Positions 20,280 through 28,784 of a DNA stretch of 64,000 bases are shown here, piece by piece (positions within the stretch are counted from its first letter, which is position 1; each line of letters begins with the position of its first letter). The notes under the pieces are model-generated. The model was given only the letters and a program-made list of their open reading frames with translations, was not told the origin of the DNA and did not search any database. A program made the translations under genes and the position numbers. Origin of the DNA: Rhodococcus sp. IEGM 1409 (GTDB taxonomy: Bacteria > Actinomycetota > Actinomycetes > Mycobacteriales > Mycobacteriaceae); NCBI RefSeq assembly GCF_030056735.1, contig NZ_JASHKN010000007.1:172092-236091 (forward strand), given 5' to 3'.

Positions 20280-22592
20280 TCAAGAAGTGAGATCGAGGGC
20301 GGCGCGGACGATGCTGTCGGAGTCGAGTCCGTGGTATCGGTAGACGTCCTCGAGCGAACCGACCTGACCGAACCGGCTCACTCCGAGCGCAGCGCCCGGG
20401 ACGTTGTTGATTCCCGTCAGGAACGCGAGGGTGTGCGGGTGTCCGTCGAGGACTGTCACCATCGGCGCGGACCGACCACTCGGAAAGACCTGATCCAGGA
20501 TCCACGACGGACCGTCCGCGAGGCCGCGCCGAGACTGGAGTGCTTCGAAGAGCAAGCCCGGGCTGGTCACGCACACGACGTCAGCGGAGATGCCTTGTTC
20601 GCCGAGTCTTTCTGCGGCGACCAGTGTTTCGGTGACAGTGGCACCCATACCGACCAGAGTGACGGCGGGATCAGGGTTGTGCCGCAGCGTGTATGCCCCG
20701 GCCACCACCTGACGTCGACGACGTTCTCGCGCAGCTGGATCGATCGGTACCGCGGCCAGGGCCTGATCGACCGGACGGGTCGACAGACGCAGATACGACG
20801 AGCTGCCGTCGGGGCGGCCCAGGCGTCCGATGCTGTCGAGGAGTGTCCATTCGACGTCGACGGCAAACGCCGGTTCGAAACTGACGCATCCCGGCTGTTC
20901 CAGTCCGATGGAGGGGGTCTTGATCGACTGGTGCGCACCACCTTCGGCGGCCAAGGTGACTCCCGATGGTGTCCCGACCATGATCGACTGTCCACCGGCG
21001 TAGATGCCGTACGACCACGGTTCGAGAGCCCGCTCGATGAACGGGTCGTACATCACGCCGATGGGGAAGAGTGGCTGGCCCCAGCGACTCCACGTCGCAC
21101 CGAGTTCGCCCATCAGTCCGACCAGGTTGGTCTCGGCGATACCGAGTTCCATGTGCTGACCGGTGGGCTTCTCACGCCAGTGCATGATCGTTTCGGCGTC
21201 GTCGGCAAACCAGTTGTGCCGTTCGTTGGGGGACCACACCCCGACCTTGTTCAGCCACCCCGCCAGGTTGGTGGTGGAACTGACGTCCGGGCTCAGTGTG
21301 ACAACACGTTTCGCGGCGTCCGGTGCTTCGCGGCTGAGGTCGAGCAGCACCCGACCGAGAGCTGCCTGAGTGGTGGACGTGCCGGAGGGGGTACGGCCGA
21401 TGTCTGTCGGAACTGCCGGGGGCACCAGATGCTCCACCTTCGGGCGAGCCAGGCGCCCAGCGGTTTCGGCGCAGATGCGGCCGGACGGGCTGTCGGCCTC
21501 GAACCGTTCCCAGGGCTTCGACGGGTCCATGCCGAGTTCCGCCGCCAGATGTTCGTACTGCTCGGTGGTGAGCAGCGACGAATGGTTTTGCGGATGGCCC
21601 TGCGTCGGCAGGCCCCGGCCCTTGATCGTGTACGCGATGATCACGGTGGGACGGGTGTCGTCGATCTGCGCGTACGCCTCTCGCAGAGCGTCGAGGTCGT
21701 GGCCACCGAGATTGCGGATGGCCTCGAGCACCGTGGCGTCGTCGAGGCCGTTGATCAGCGCAGTGATCGCGTCGGCGTCCGCCGCGTCGCCAGGCAGTCT
21801 CAGACGTACCTCGTCGGCCGTGCATCGCAGCAGACGCTGGTACTCCGGATTCGGCATGTCCAGGATTCGTTCGCGCAACGCGGTGCCGCCGGGCCGGGTG
21901 AACAGTGATTCCAGCAATGCGCCGAATTTCACGGTGATGACCTGCCAGCCGGCGCCCGAGAACATGCGCTCCAGGCGGGTTGCGGCGATGTTCGGCACCA
22001 CCCGGTCGAGTGATTGGCGGTTGAGGTCGACGATCCACACGATCTCACCCAGTTCGGCAACCGAATGGTCGAGAACTGCTTCCCACACAGCGCCCTCGTC
22101 GAGTTCGGCGTCACCGACGAGGGAGTACTGACGCCCGGTTCCGGCGCCGCCGAGGGAGGCGTCGACGTACCGGCGTGCAATGGCGCCCCAGATGGGAGCC
22201 GTCGCGCCGATGCCCACCGATCCGGTCGAATAATCCACCGGATCAGGATCTTTCGATCGACTCGGGTAGCTCTGCAAGCCCCCGAACTCGCGCAGTGTGG
22301 TCAGGTACGACTCGTCGAGTTCACCGAGCAGATAGTTGATGCCGTGGAGCACCGGAGCCGCATGAGGCTTGACGGAAACCCGGTCGCCGGAACGAAGTTG
22401 ACCGAACCACAGAGACGTCATGATCGAGACCATCGACGCGCACGAGGCTTGATGGCCGCCGACCTTGAGCCCACTGGGATTCGGACGGACACGGTTGGCG
22501 TGATGGATCATCGCGGTCGACAACCACAGAACTCGCTTCTCGATCTCCGCCAGTGACTCGGGAGCGTTCTGGTTGATGCTGGGGCTGTTCAC
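20280..22592 (-). CDS. Thiamine-diphosphate enzyme, transketolase / AceE-like
   Basis: 770 aa, a full-length single-chain ThDP enzyme with transketolase-type domains. The diphosphate/Mg motif GDAELDEG (160-167) continues to IVDLNRQSLD, a pattern closer to homodimeric pyruvate dehydrogenase E1 (AceE) than to true transketolase. KPHAAPVLH near residues 75-83 supplies active-site His residues. A central pyrimidine-binding domain (ELGIAETNLVGLMGELG) and a C-terminal domain follow. It is shorter than AceE proper (nearly 890 aa in E. coli), and no E2/E3 gene is nearby, so the substrate is open. The GTG start at 22592 is inferred; upstream in-frame residues look random. Confidence 0.8.
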   Translation of the reverse strand: MNSPSINQNAPESLAEIEKRVLWLSTAMIHHANRVRPNPSGLKVGGHQASCASMVSIMTSLWFGQLRSGDRVSVKPHAAPVLHGINYLLGELDESYLTTLREFGGLQSYPSRSKDPDPVDYSTGSVGIGATAPIWGAIARRYVDASLGGAGTGRQYSLVGDAELDEGAVWEAVLDHSVAELGEIVWIVDLNRQSLDRVVPNIAATRLERMFSGAGWQVITVKFGALLESLFTRPGGTALRERILDMPNPEYQRLLRCTADEVRLRLPGDAADADAITALINGLDDATVLEAIRNLGGHDLDALREAYAQIDDTRPTVIIAYTIKGRGLPTQGHPQNHSSLLTTEQYEHLAAELGMDPSKPWERFEADSPSGRICAETAGRLARPKVEHLVPPAVPTDIGRTPSGTSTTQAALGRVLLDLSREAPDAAKRVVTLSPDVSSTTNLAGWLNKVGVWSPNERHNWFADDAETIMHWREKPTGQHMELGIAETNLVGLMGELGATWSRWGQPLFPIGVMYDPFIERALEPWSYGIYAGGQSIMVGTPSGVTLAAEGGAHQSIKTPSIGLEQPGCVSFEPAFAVDVEWTLLDSIGRLGRPDGSSSYLRLSTRPVDQALAAVPIDPAARERRRRQVVAGAYTLRHNPDPAVTLVGMGATVTETLVAAERLGEQGISADVVCVTSPGLLFEALQSRRGLADGPSWILDQVFPSGRSAPMVTVLDGHPHTLAFLTGINNVPGAALGVSRFGQVGSLEDVYRYHGLDSDSIVRAALDLTS

Positions 22593-22696
22593 GGCCGGTC
22601 CTGCCTTCAATAGTTGACATCGAACACCGCACCGCCTGTACCCCAGATCGTGGGGCCGACGATGTGGTTGTGATGTTTGGCAGGACTTTCTCCAGG

Positions 22697-22709
22697 CCGA
22701 ACCGTTCGG
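22697..22709. promoter_or_regulatory. Inverted repeat upstream of the ThDP enzyme gene
   Basis: CCGAAC-C-GTTCGG, perfect 6-bp arms with one central base, 105 bp upstream of the GTG at 22592. It is a possible regulator site. The rest of the 293-bp gap (22593-22885) shows nothing else I can name. Confidence 0.35.
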
Positions 22710-22885
22710 TGCGGCAAAGTCCAGCCGCACCTGTCGATCTGTTGTGCAGATTCTGCGTCAAAGTCCATCATCGGCATACAGATTGGGCAATAGCTACCCA
22801 GTGGATTGAGCAATGTGCGCAACACCGAGGGCTGTGCGCCGTGACAGGTGGGCACTATGCGCAGTCCACTGTGAGTCGAGCGCGG

Positions 22886-23206
22886 TCAATCCATCAGATC
22901 GTGGACGTAGCACCAGCGCCAGGATTCGCCGGGCTCGTGCGAGCGCATGACCGGATGCCCGGTGTCGCGGTAGTGGTTGGTTGCATGCTGGTGAGGGCTG
23001 GAATCGCAGCACCCGACGTGGCCGCAGGACAGGCACATGCGCAGGTGAGACCAGTTATCCTCGCCCAACTCGGCGCACTCCTGGCAGACGCCGGGCGTCA
23101 GGGCCGCAGGGTCCGGTTCGGGCGCATTGGTTAGTTCCTCGCAACCGGTCGGAGCGGGTGCGGGCTGCTGTGTGCGAGCTGCTGCTCGCTTCAGGATTTT
23201 CTTCAT
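22886..23206 (-). CDS. UBP-type zinc-finger protein
   Basis: 106 aa. After a basic, Pro/Ala-rich N-terminus (MKKILKRAAARTQ) comes a single zinc-binding domain with the UBP-finger ligand pattern: CQEC, then CLSCGHVGCCDSS, HATNHYRDTGHPV and a late WCYVHD. Bacterial copies of this ubiquitin-hydrolase-type finger are common in actinobacteria as small stand-alone proteins of unknown role. The start ATG at 23206 lies only 26 bp from the divergent antiporter start, so the two genes must share or interleave promoters. The longer frame to 23644 is antisense to the antiporter and is not credible. Confidence 0.85.
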   Translation of the reverse strand: MKKILKRAAARTQQPAPAPTGCEELTNAPEPDPAALTPGVCQECAELGEDNWSHLRMCLSCGHVGCCDSSPHQHATNHYRDTGHPVMRSHEPGESWRWCYVHDLMD

Positions 23207-23232
23207 CGCCTTCCATACTGCATGCTGCCAGG

Positions 23233-24831
23233 GTGAACGGCATATTACTGGGGGTTGTAGTAGCGGCGTTGCTGGTGGCGGCGGTCGCGCGAAGGTTCGG
23301 ACTGTCTTCGCCGCTGATCCTTGTCCTGGTCGGTTTGATCGCCTGTCAGATACCGGGTGTTCCGGAGTTGGAACTCGATCCCGACCTTGTCCTGTTTGTC
23401 GTGCTGCCCCCGCTTTTGTACTCGGCAGCGCTGGACAGTTCATACCTGGCTTTGCGCTCGAATCTGCGTCCGATCGGATTTCTCGCAGTGGGGCTTCCCC
23501 TGGCGACGACGGCCGCGGTGGGCTTTGTCGCCTACCTGATCGTGCCGGAGTTCTCGATAGCGGCCGCACTGGTTCTCGGCGCCATCGTGGCGCCGCCGGA
23601 CGCGGTGTCCGCGAGCGCAATCGGACGCAAGCTCGGTCTGCCACGCCGAATCATGACCCTGCTGGGAGGCGAGAGCCTGCTCAACGACGCCACCGCTCTG
23701 ACGGCGTACAAGGTCGCTCTCGCCGCGGCCGTCGGTACGGGTGCGACGCTGATCGGCGGTTTCGAGACCTTCCTCGTCGCGGCGGTCGGTGGAACGGTGA
23801 TCGGCCTCGCGGTGGGGTTTGTCATCTCGAAGGTTCGCGGCAAGCTCCAGGATCCGGTGATGGAGAGCGGAATCGGATTGGTGGTGCCGTTCTTCACCTA
23901 TTTGGCTGCCGAAGAGATCCACGCGTCGGGCGTCATCGCCGTCGTCGTGGCCGGATTGTTCCTCGGTCAGCGCTCCACCCGTGCGAGCTATGCGACGCGT
24001 TTGCAGGACACGGCAGTGTGGAAGGCCGTCGACCTGATCCTGGAGTCGTTCGTCTTCCTGCTGATCGGGCTCCAATTGCCCAGTGTTGTCAACGGATTGC
24101 AGGGGTACAGCACCTCGATCGTCGTCTGGGCGTCGGTTGGCGTTCTCGTGACCGTCGTGGTGGTCCGGATCGCCTGGGTGTTCCCGTTCACGTATGTACC
24201 GCGCTGGCTGTCTCCCCGCATCAGGGCGAGGGAACCGGAGATTTCGGCTCGGGCGGTATTCGTCGTGTCGTGGGCCGGTATGCGAGGGGTCGTGTCACTG
24301 GCGGCTGCCTTCGCGATTCCGTTGACGGTCAACAGTGGGGAGGACTTCCCCGGCCGTTCGCTGATTCTCTTCCTGACATTTGTCGTTGTGGTCGGCACGC
24401 TACTGCTGCACGGCCTGACGCTGCCGTGGGTCATCCGTGTCCTCGGCGTGCAGGGCAACGAAGCGCAGTCCGACGCACGCGCTGAGGCGGCAGCACAGGA
24501 CAAGGCTGCGCGGGCCGCTGCGGCGCGGCTGGACGAGTTGGTCGGAGCCGACGCCGATGACGACGTTCCTCAGGTCCGGAATCGCGCCGCAGACATTTTG
24601 CGAAGCTGGAACACCCACCGCGCCAACTCGGCGTGGGAGCGGCTCGGACGCAGCGACGAGGATCTGGGGGAGAGCCCCTCGAATGCTTTCCGCTCGCTAC
24701 GCCTCGAGATGATCGATGCCGAGCGAGGTGTCTTCATCGCCGAGCGCGATGCCGGCCGGATCGACGACGAGGTTCTCCGAAAGGTCCTTCGAGAGCTCGA
24801 TCTCGAGGAAGCGACGCTGGATCGAGACTAG
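23233..24831 (+). CDS. Na+/H+ antiporter, CPA1/NhaP family
   Basis: Membrane cation/proton antiporter, 532 aa, about 12 transmembrane segments (residues 1-400), then a charged cytoplasmic tail (about 420-532). The family core is visible: GAIVAPPDAVSASAIGRK with the conserved acidic residue, GGESLLNDATAL, and AAEEIHASGVIAVVVAGL. It is expected to exchange Na+ (or K+) for H+ for pH and salt homeostasis. GTG at 23233 is chosen because the hydrophobic first helix begins directly after it; no strong ribosome-binding site is seen, so the start is moderately sure. Confidence 0.9.
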   Translation: MNGILLGVVVAALLVAAVARRFGLSSPLILVLVGLIACQIPGVPELELDPDLVLFVVLPPLLYSAALDSSYLALRSNLRPIGFLAVGLPLATTAAVGFVAYLIVPEFSIAAALVLGAIVAPPDAVSASAIGRKLGLPRRIMTLLGGESLLNDATALTAYKVALAAAVGTGATLIGGFETFLVAAVGGTVIGLAVGFVISKVRGKLQDPVMESGIGLVVPFFTYLAAEEIHASGVIAVVVAGLFLGQRSTRASYATRLQDTAVWKAVDLILESFVFLLIGLQLPSVVNGLQGYSTSIVVWASVGVLVTVVVVRIAWVFPFTYVPRWLSPRIRAREPEISARAVFVVSWAGMRGVVSLAAAFAIPLTVNSGEDFPGRSLILFLTFVVVVGTLLLHGLTLPWVIRVLGVQGNEAQSDARAEAAAQDKAARAAAARLDELVGADADDDVPQVRNRAADILRSWNTHRANSAWERLGRSDEDLGESPSNAFRSLRLEMIDAERGVFIAERDAGRIDDEVLRKVLRELDLEEATLDRD

Positions 24832-24920
24832 ATCTGGACTAGACCGGCAGGTCTGATCTCGGTGAGGGTATTCGCTGGCCAGGGTCGGTTTACCTGACCG
24901 TTGAGGCCTGCAACTTAACC

Positions 24921-24974
24921 GATTCCACTGAGCGAGACTCGATCCAATTTTCTGTGCCTCCCATCACAGACTGT
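24921..24974 (+). promoter_or_regulatory. Conserved upstream element of substrate-binding protein gene 2
   Basis: Partner of 18489-18542: same blocks at identical spacing (block starts 34 and 43 bases from the left end). It lies 50 bp before the start codon. Flanking sequence between antiporter and element contains a small hairpin AGACC ggca GGTCT at 24841-24854. Confidence 0.6.
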
Positions 24975-25024
24975 TCCGTGTTCAACATCACGTCATGGTC
25001 TTACCCCGCCTTGGAGGCATTCGA

Positions 25025-26644
25025 ATGAGTCGTAGTTCCCGCCGCGGAAGTCGCAGATTGGCTGCGGCTGCGCTGGCGATCACCGCAAGTATGTTCCTGG
25101 CGTCGTGCGCCGACAACGGCTCGAGCAATGGCGGCGGCGAATCCGCTGATTCCGGCTCCTCGCTGAAGATCGGCATGGTCAACGAGCAGGCCGACCCCGG
25201 CACTCCCACCAAGGGCGGCACGCTGACGTTCAGCGGCTACTCGGCGGTCACGACTCTCGATCCCGCGAAGGCTCAGGTTGCCGGCGCCACCGGTGGCAGC
25301 GAGCTCAGCGCCATCTACGACGTGCTCATGCGTTACGACCCCATCGGGCAGGCGTTCGAGCCGAAGCTCGCCCAGTCGCTCGAGGCGAGTTCGGACAGCA
25401 AGACCTGGACGCTGAAGTTGCGTGACGGTGTGAAGTTCAGCGATGGAACAGCTTTCGATTCCAAGGCCGTCGCCGACAGCATCAACCGCTACGTCACCAA
25501 CAAGGGGCCGCAGTCGAGCCTGTGGGCTTCCAAGGTTGCCTCGATCGACACCCCGGACGCGACGACGGTTGTCTTCAACCTCGTTGATCCGTGGACGGGC
25601 ATCCAGTCGATGCTGGCCACCGGGCCTGGCATGATCGTCGCCCCGAGCGCCCAGCAGGGTGACCAGTTCACCCCGATCGGTGCCGGCGCGTTCACCCTCG
25701 AGAAGTTCGCTCCCAACGAGGAACTGCTGTTGGCTGCTCGCCCCGACTACTACGGCGGCGCACCGAACATCGACAAGCTCAAGCTGATCAGCATCGTCGG
25801 CGCTCAGCCCACCGCTGAAGCCCTCGAGACGGGCGGCATCGACGCCGCGTACATGCGTACGCTCACCCCGATCCTGGATCTGATCGAGTCGGGTTACCCC
25901 GGCTTCGTCGACATCCCGTCGCTCGGCTACATCGCGAACGTGAACATGGCCCCGGGTCGCCCCGGATCGGATGTCCGTGTCCGACAGGCGATGGCGCTGG
26001 CCGTCGATCCGGAGACGCTCAACACGCGCGTCAACAACGGCAAGGGACTGCCCGGCCAGGAGATCTTCCAGGACACCTCGCGCTGGCACAACGACGTCGC
26101 ACCGATCGGCGTCGATCCCACCAAGGCGAAGGAACTGCTCGATCAGGCCAAGGCCGACGGCTACGACGGCAAGATCACGTTCCTGTCCATCCAGGAACCG
26201 TCGGCGCAGGCAACGGCTCTGGCCATCCAGGCGATGCTCAACGCAGTCGGCTTCGACGCTCAGATCGAATATGTCACCGGTGCAGGCGATCTGGTCAAGC
26301 GGATGTATGCCGATCACGACTACGACATGAGCACCGCAGCACTCAGCCTCGCCGAGGCTGATCCCTTCGAGCGTCTGTACACGGGCATCAAGTCCGGTGG
26401 CCGCAACAACGCGACCGGCTACTCCGACGCCGAAATGGATGCTCTCCTGGACAAGTTGGGCGTCTCAACCACCGACGAGGACAAGAAGGCAGTCCTGGCG
26501 CAGATCCAGGAACGCGCCAACGAGACCGTGCCGTGGCAGGTGTGGGGCAACGTCGCCGCACTCGACGTGTGGAACCAGAACGTTCACGGACTCGAGCAGA
26601 GCCTCGACGGAATCGTGCTCTTCGACGGAGCTTGGAAGTCCTAG
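25025..26644 (+). CDS. ABC transporter substrate-binding lipoprotein, DppA/OppA family
   Basis: 539 aa, paralogue of the protein at 18587 with closely matching sequence over its length. Lipobox at Cys28 (MFLASC) after a basic SSRRGSRRL start. The ATG at 25025 is preceded by TTGGAGG; an upstream in-frame start at 24995 is less likely. It captures a peptide-like or other family-5 ligand outside the membrane for the permease encoded directly downstream (96-bp gap). Differences between the two copies lie in scattered surface positions as well as the binding-cleft half, so their ligands could differ. Confidence 0.93.
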   Translation: MSRSSRRGSRRLAAAALAITASMFLASCADNGSSNGGGESADSGSSLKIGMVNEQADPGTPTKGGTLTFSGYSAVTTLDPAKAQVAGATGGSELSAIYDVLMRYDPIGQAFEPKLAQSLEASSDSKTWTLKLRDGVKFSDGTAFDSKAVADSINRYVTNKGPQSSLWASKVASIDTPDATTVVFNLVDPWTGIQSMLATGPGMIVAPSAQQGDQFTPIGAGAFTLEKFAPNEELLLAARPDYYGGAPNIDKLKLISIVGAQPTAEALETGGIDAAYMRTLTPILDLIESGYPGFVDIPSLGYIANVNMAPGRPGSDVRVRQAMALAVDPETLNTRVNNGKGLPGQEIFQDTSRWHNDVAPIGVDPTKAKELLDQAKADGYDGKITFLSIQEPSAQATALAIQAMLNAVGFDAQIEYVTGAGDLVKRMYADHDYDMSTAALSLAEADPFERLYTGIKSGGRNNATGYSDAEMDALLDKLGVSTTDEDKKAVLAQIQERANETVPWQVWGNVAALDVWNQNVHGLEQSLDGIVLFDGAWKS

Positions 26645-26740
26645 AGGGCCTGAAGTCCTAGTTCTCGGGTGCGAACGAAGAAATGAAATCAGAGGAACTG
26701 CTGTGTATTGCGAGCTCGCTGTCCGAAGGAGACGAAATCG

Positions 26741-27697
26741 ATGAACATCGGCGCAATAGGTAAGAAATTGGGCCAGCTCGTCATTGTGATCCTGATCGTC
26801 AGCTTCGGAACCTTCGTGCTGGCATCACTGATCCCCGGCGATCCCGCTGTCTCCGTTCTCGGTGAAGGCCGAACACCTGCCGAGTACGAGGAAGTTCGGC
26901 AGCAGCTCGGGCTCAACGACCCACTCCTGGTTCGCTATTGGGACTGGCTGACCAGCGCTCTCCAGGGCGACCTCGGCAACTCGCTCGTTCCCCCGCAGCA
27001 GGACGTCCTCACCGCGATCAGCTCCGCTCTCCCCGTCAGCGTTCAGTTGGCAGTGATGGGTCTGGTCATCGCCCTCGTCGTCGCAGTCCCGCTCGCACTC
27101 TGGTCGGCACACCACGAAGGCGGCGTCATCGACCGCGTCATCAGCGCCGCGACGTTCGGTGTTCTGTCCATCCCGAGCTTCCTCGCCGGCCTGTTGCTGA
27201 TCATGGTCACCGTCAACTGGCTCGGCTGGTTCCCGCGATCACAGTGGGTGCGCATCGGAGACAGCCTTTCCGGAAACCTCTCACACGCAATACTTCCCGC
27301 GATCACCATCAGCCTCCTCGAGATGGCGATGTTCACTCGCGTTCTCCGCTCCGACCTGGTGACGACGCTCCGTGAGGATTACATCCTCGCGTCGAAGGCC
27401 AAGGGAATGCCCACGCTGCGAGTGCTTTTCAGTGACGCACTGCGGCCGTCGTCGTTCTCGCTCATCACGATGATGGGCCTGGCTCTCGGCGGCATGATCG
27501 GCAGCACCGTGATCGTCGAGACCCTGTTTTCACTACCCGGAATGGGCACGCTCATCGTTCGCGCAGCGCAGCAAGGTGATTCACCGATGCTGCTGGGCGC
27601 GGTGGTCGTGATTGCCGTCATCTACGTCCTCGTCAACAGCGCGATCGATGTTCTGTACACCTATCTTGACCCGAGGAGTCGTCGTGTCCATGTCTGA
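26741..27697 (+). CDS. dppB: ABC transporter permease, DppB type
   Basis: 318 aa inner-membrane permease with about six transmembrane helices. The first is residues 10-32 (LVIVILIVSFGTFVLASLIPGD), and the characteristic FGDP/GDPA region follows. The cytoplasmic EAA-like loop EDYILASKAKGMP contacts the ATPases. The ATG at 26741 has AAGGAGA upstream. The stop overlaps the next gene by 14 bases. The symbol is by family; the actual substrate is unproven. Confidence 0.92.
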   Translation: MNIGAIGKKLGQLVIVILIVSFGTFVLASLIPGDPAVSVLGEGRTPAEYEEVRQQLGLNDPLLVRYWDWLTSALQGDLGNSLVPPQQDVLTAISSALPVSVQLAVMGLVIALVVAVPLALWSAHHEGGVIDRVISAATFGVLSIPSFLAGLLLIMVTVNWLGWFPRSQWVRIGDSLSGNLSHAILPAITISLLEMAMFTRVLRSDLVTTLREDYILASKAKGMPTLRVLFSDALRPSSFSLITMMGLALGGMIGSTVIVETLFSLPGMGTLIVRAAQQGDSPMLLGAVVVIAVIYVLVNSAIDVLYTYLDPRSRRVHV

Positions 27698-28784
27698 AGT
27701 GACGCCAGACGGAGCGGCCCCGTCGCCGGCTCCGTCCGAGGTGATGACATACCGGCAGCAGACAGTCCTGCTGGCTCCCGGTCCCGTCGAGACGCTGGAA
27801 CAGCCGAAGAATCTGGTCCTGATCGGGTCGATTCTCACGGTGGTCGGGATTGCGCTCCTCGGTACCGCACTCTTCGGTTCGGCCATCATGATGACCGTCC
27901 GTATCGTGCTCGCGCTCGTTGCCCTGGTTTGCCTCTTCAGGGGTCTCGGCAAGCTCGGTACGTCCAAGTGGGGCAGCCAGTTCGATCTGTCGTACTGGTT
28001 GGCGTGTATCTGGCTGGTCGCTCTGATCCTGGCCGCGATCTTTGCACCGCTGCTGCCGCTCGGTGAGTACAAGGACACGGTCAAGACCTTGGCCGAGCCG
28101 GGCTTCGCCTCGCCGAGCCTGCTGTCCGATCACCCGTTGGGTACCAACAATTTCGGCCTAGACCTCCTCGCCCGTGCCCTGTTCGGTGCCCGCGCCTCCT
28201 TGACCGTGGCAATCTGCGCCGTACTGATCGGCATGATCATCGGTGGCACCATCGGCGTCATGGCCGGCTATTTCCGCGGCAAGGTCGACGCCGTGGTCGG
28301 AATCCTGACCAACTCGCTGCTGGCCATTCCTTCCCTGGTCCTGTTGATCGCACTGGCCGCGGTGCTCACGTCGAACCTGCGCAACATCACCCTCGCGCTG
28401 TCGATTCTCTGCATTCCCAGCATGGTTCGAATCGCGAGAGCCAACACCGTCGTTGTCGCCCAACGGGAGTTCGTGCTTGCCGCTCGTGCCATGGGCGCCA
28501 CCAAATGGCGTGTCATCTGGCGCGAATTGGTCCCCAATGTTCTCGTTCCCGTCGCTGCGCTCGGCCTGGTGGCCGTCTCCGGTCTGATCGTCGCGGAAGC
28601 CTCACTGAGCTTCCTCGGACTCGGTATCGCACAACCCGATCCGACCTGGGGCAACATGATTGCCGAAGGTCAGGGCGGGATCGTGGAGAAGCATCCGTTC
28701 ATCGTCCTGGTACCAGGTGTCTTCCTCTTCCTGACGGTGTTCTCCTTCAACCTCATCGGCGAGAAGTATCGGAGTAAGCTGTGA
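27684..28784 (+). CDS. dppC: ABC transporter permease, DppC type, with extra N-terminal membrane segments
   Basis: 366 aa, longer than the usual roughly 300 for DppC. The typical permease begins near residue 105 (YWLACIWLVALILAAIFAPL) and includes HPLGTNNFGLD and the EAA loop (REFVLAARAMGATKWRVIW). About 100 residues in front hold two additional hydrophobic segments, around 45-65 and 70-88. GTG at 27684 is preferred (GAGGAG five bases before); ATG at 27690 is possible. It overlaps dppB and runs into the next gene (GTGA). Confidence 0.88.
   Translation: MSMSEVTPDGAAPSPAPSEVMTYRQQTVLLAPGPVETLEQPKNLVLIGSILTVVGIALLGTALFGSAIMMTVRIVLALVALVCLFRGLGKLGTSKWGSQFDLSYWLACIWLVALILAAIFAPLLPLGEYKDTVKTLAEPGFASPSLLSDHPLGTNNFGLDLLARALFGARASLTVAICAVLIGMIIGGTIGVMAGYFRGKVDAVVGILTNSLLAIPSLVLLIALAAVLTSNLRNITLALSILCIPSMVRIARANTVVVAQREFVLAARAMGATKWRVIWRELVPNVLVPVAALGLVAVSGLIVAEASLSFLGLGIAQPDPTWGNMIAEGQGGIVEKHPFIVLVPGVFLFLTVFSFNLIGEKYRSKL

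Noticed and set aside
19169..21908. Long antisense frames opposite the first substrate-binding protein and the ThDP enzyme
   Set aside because: Same explanation: third-position GC bias keeps the opposite frame open; no ribosome-binding sites or recognisable domains.
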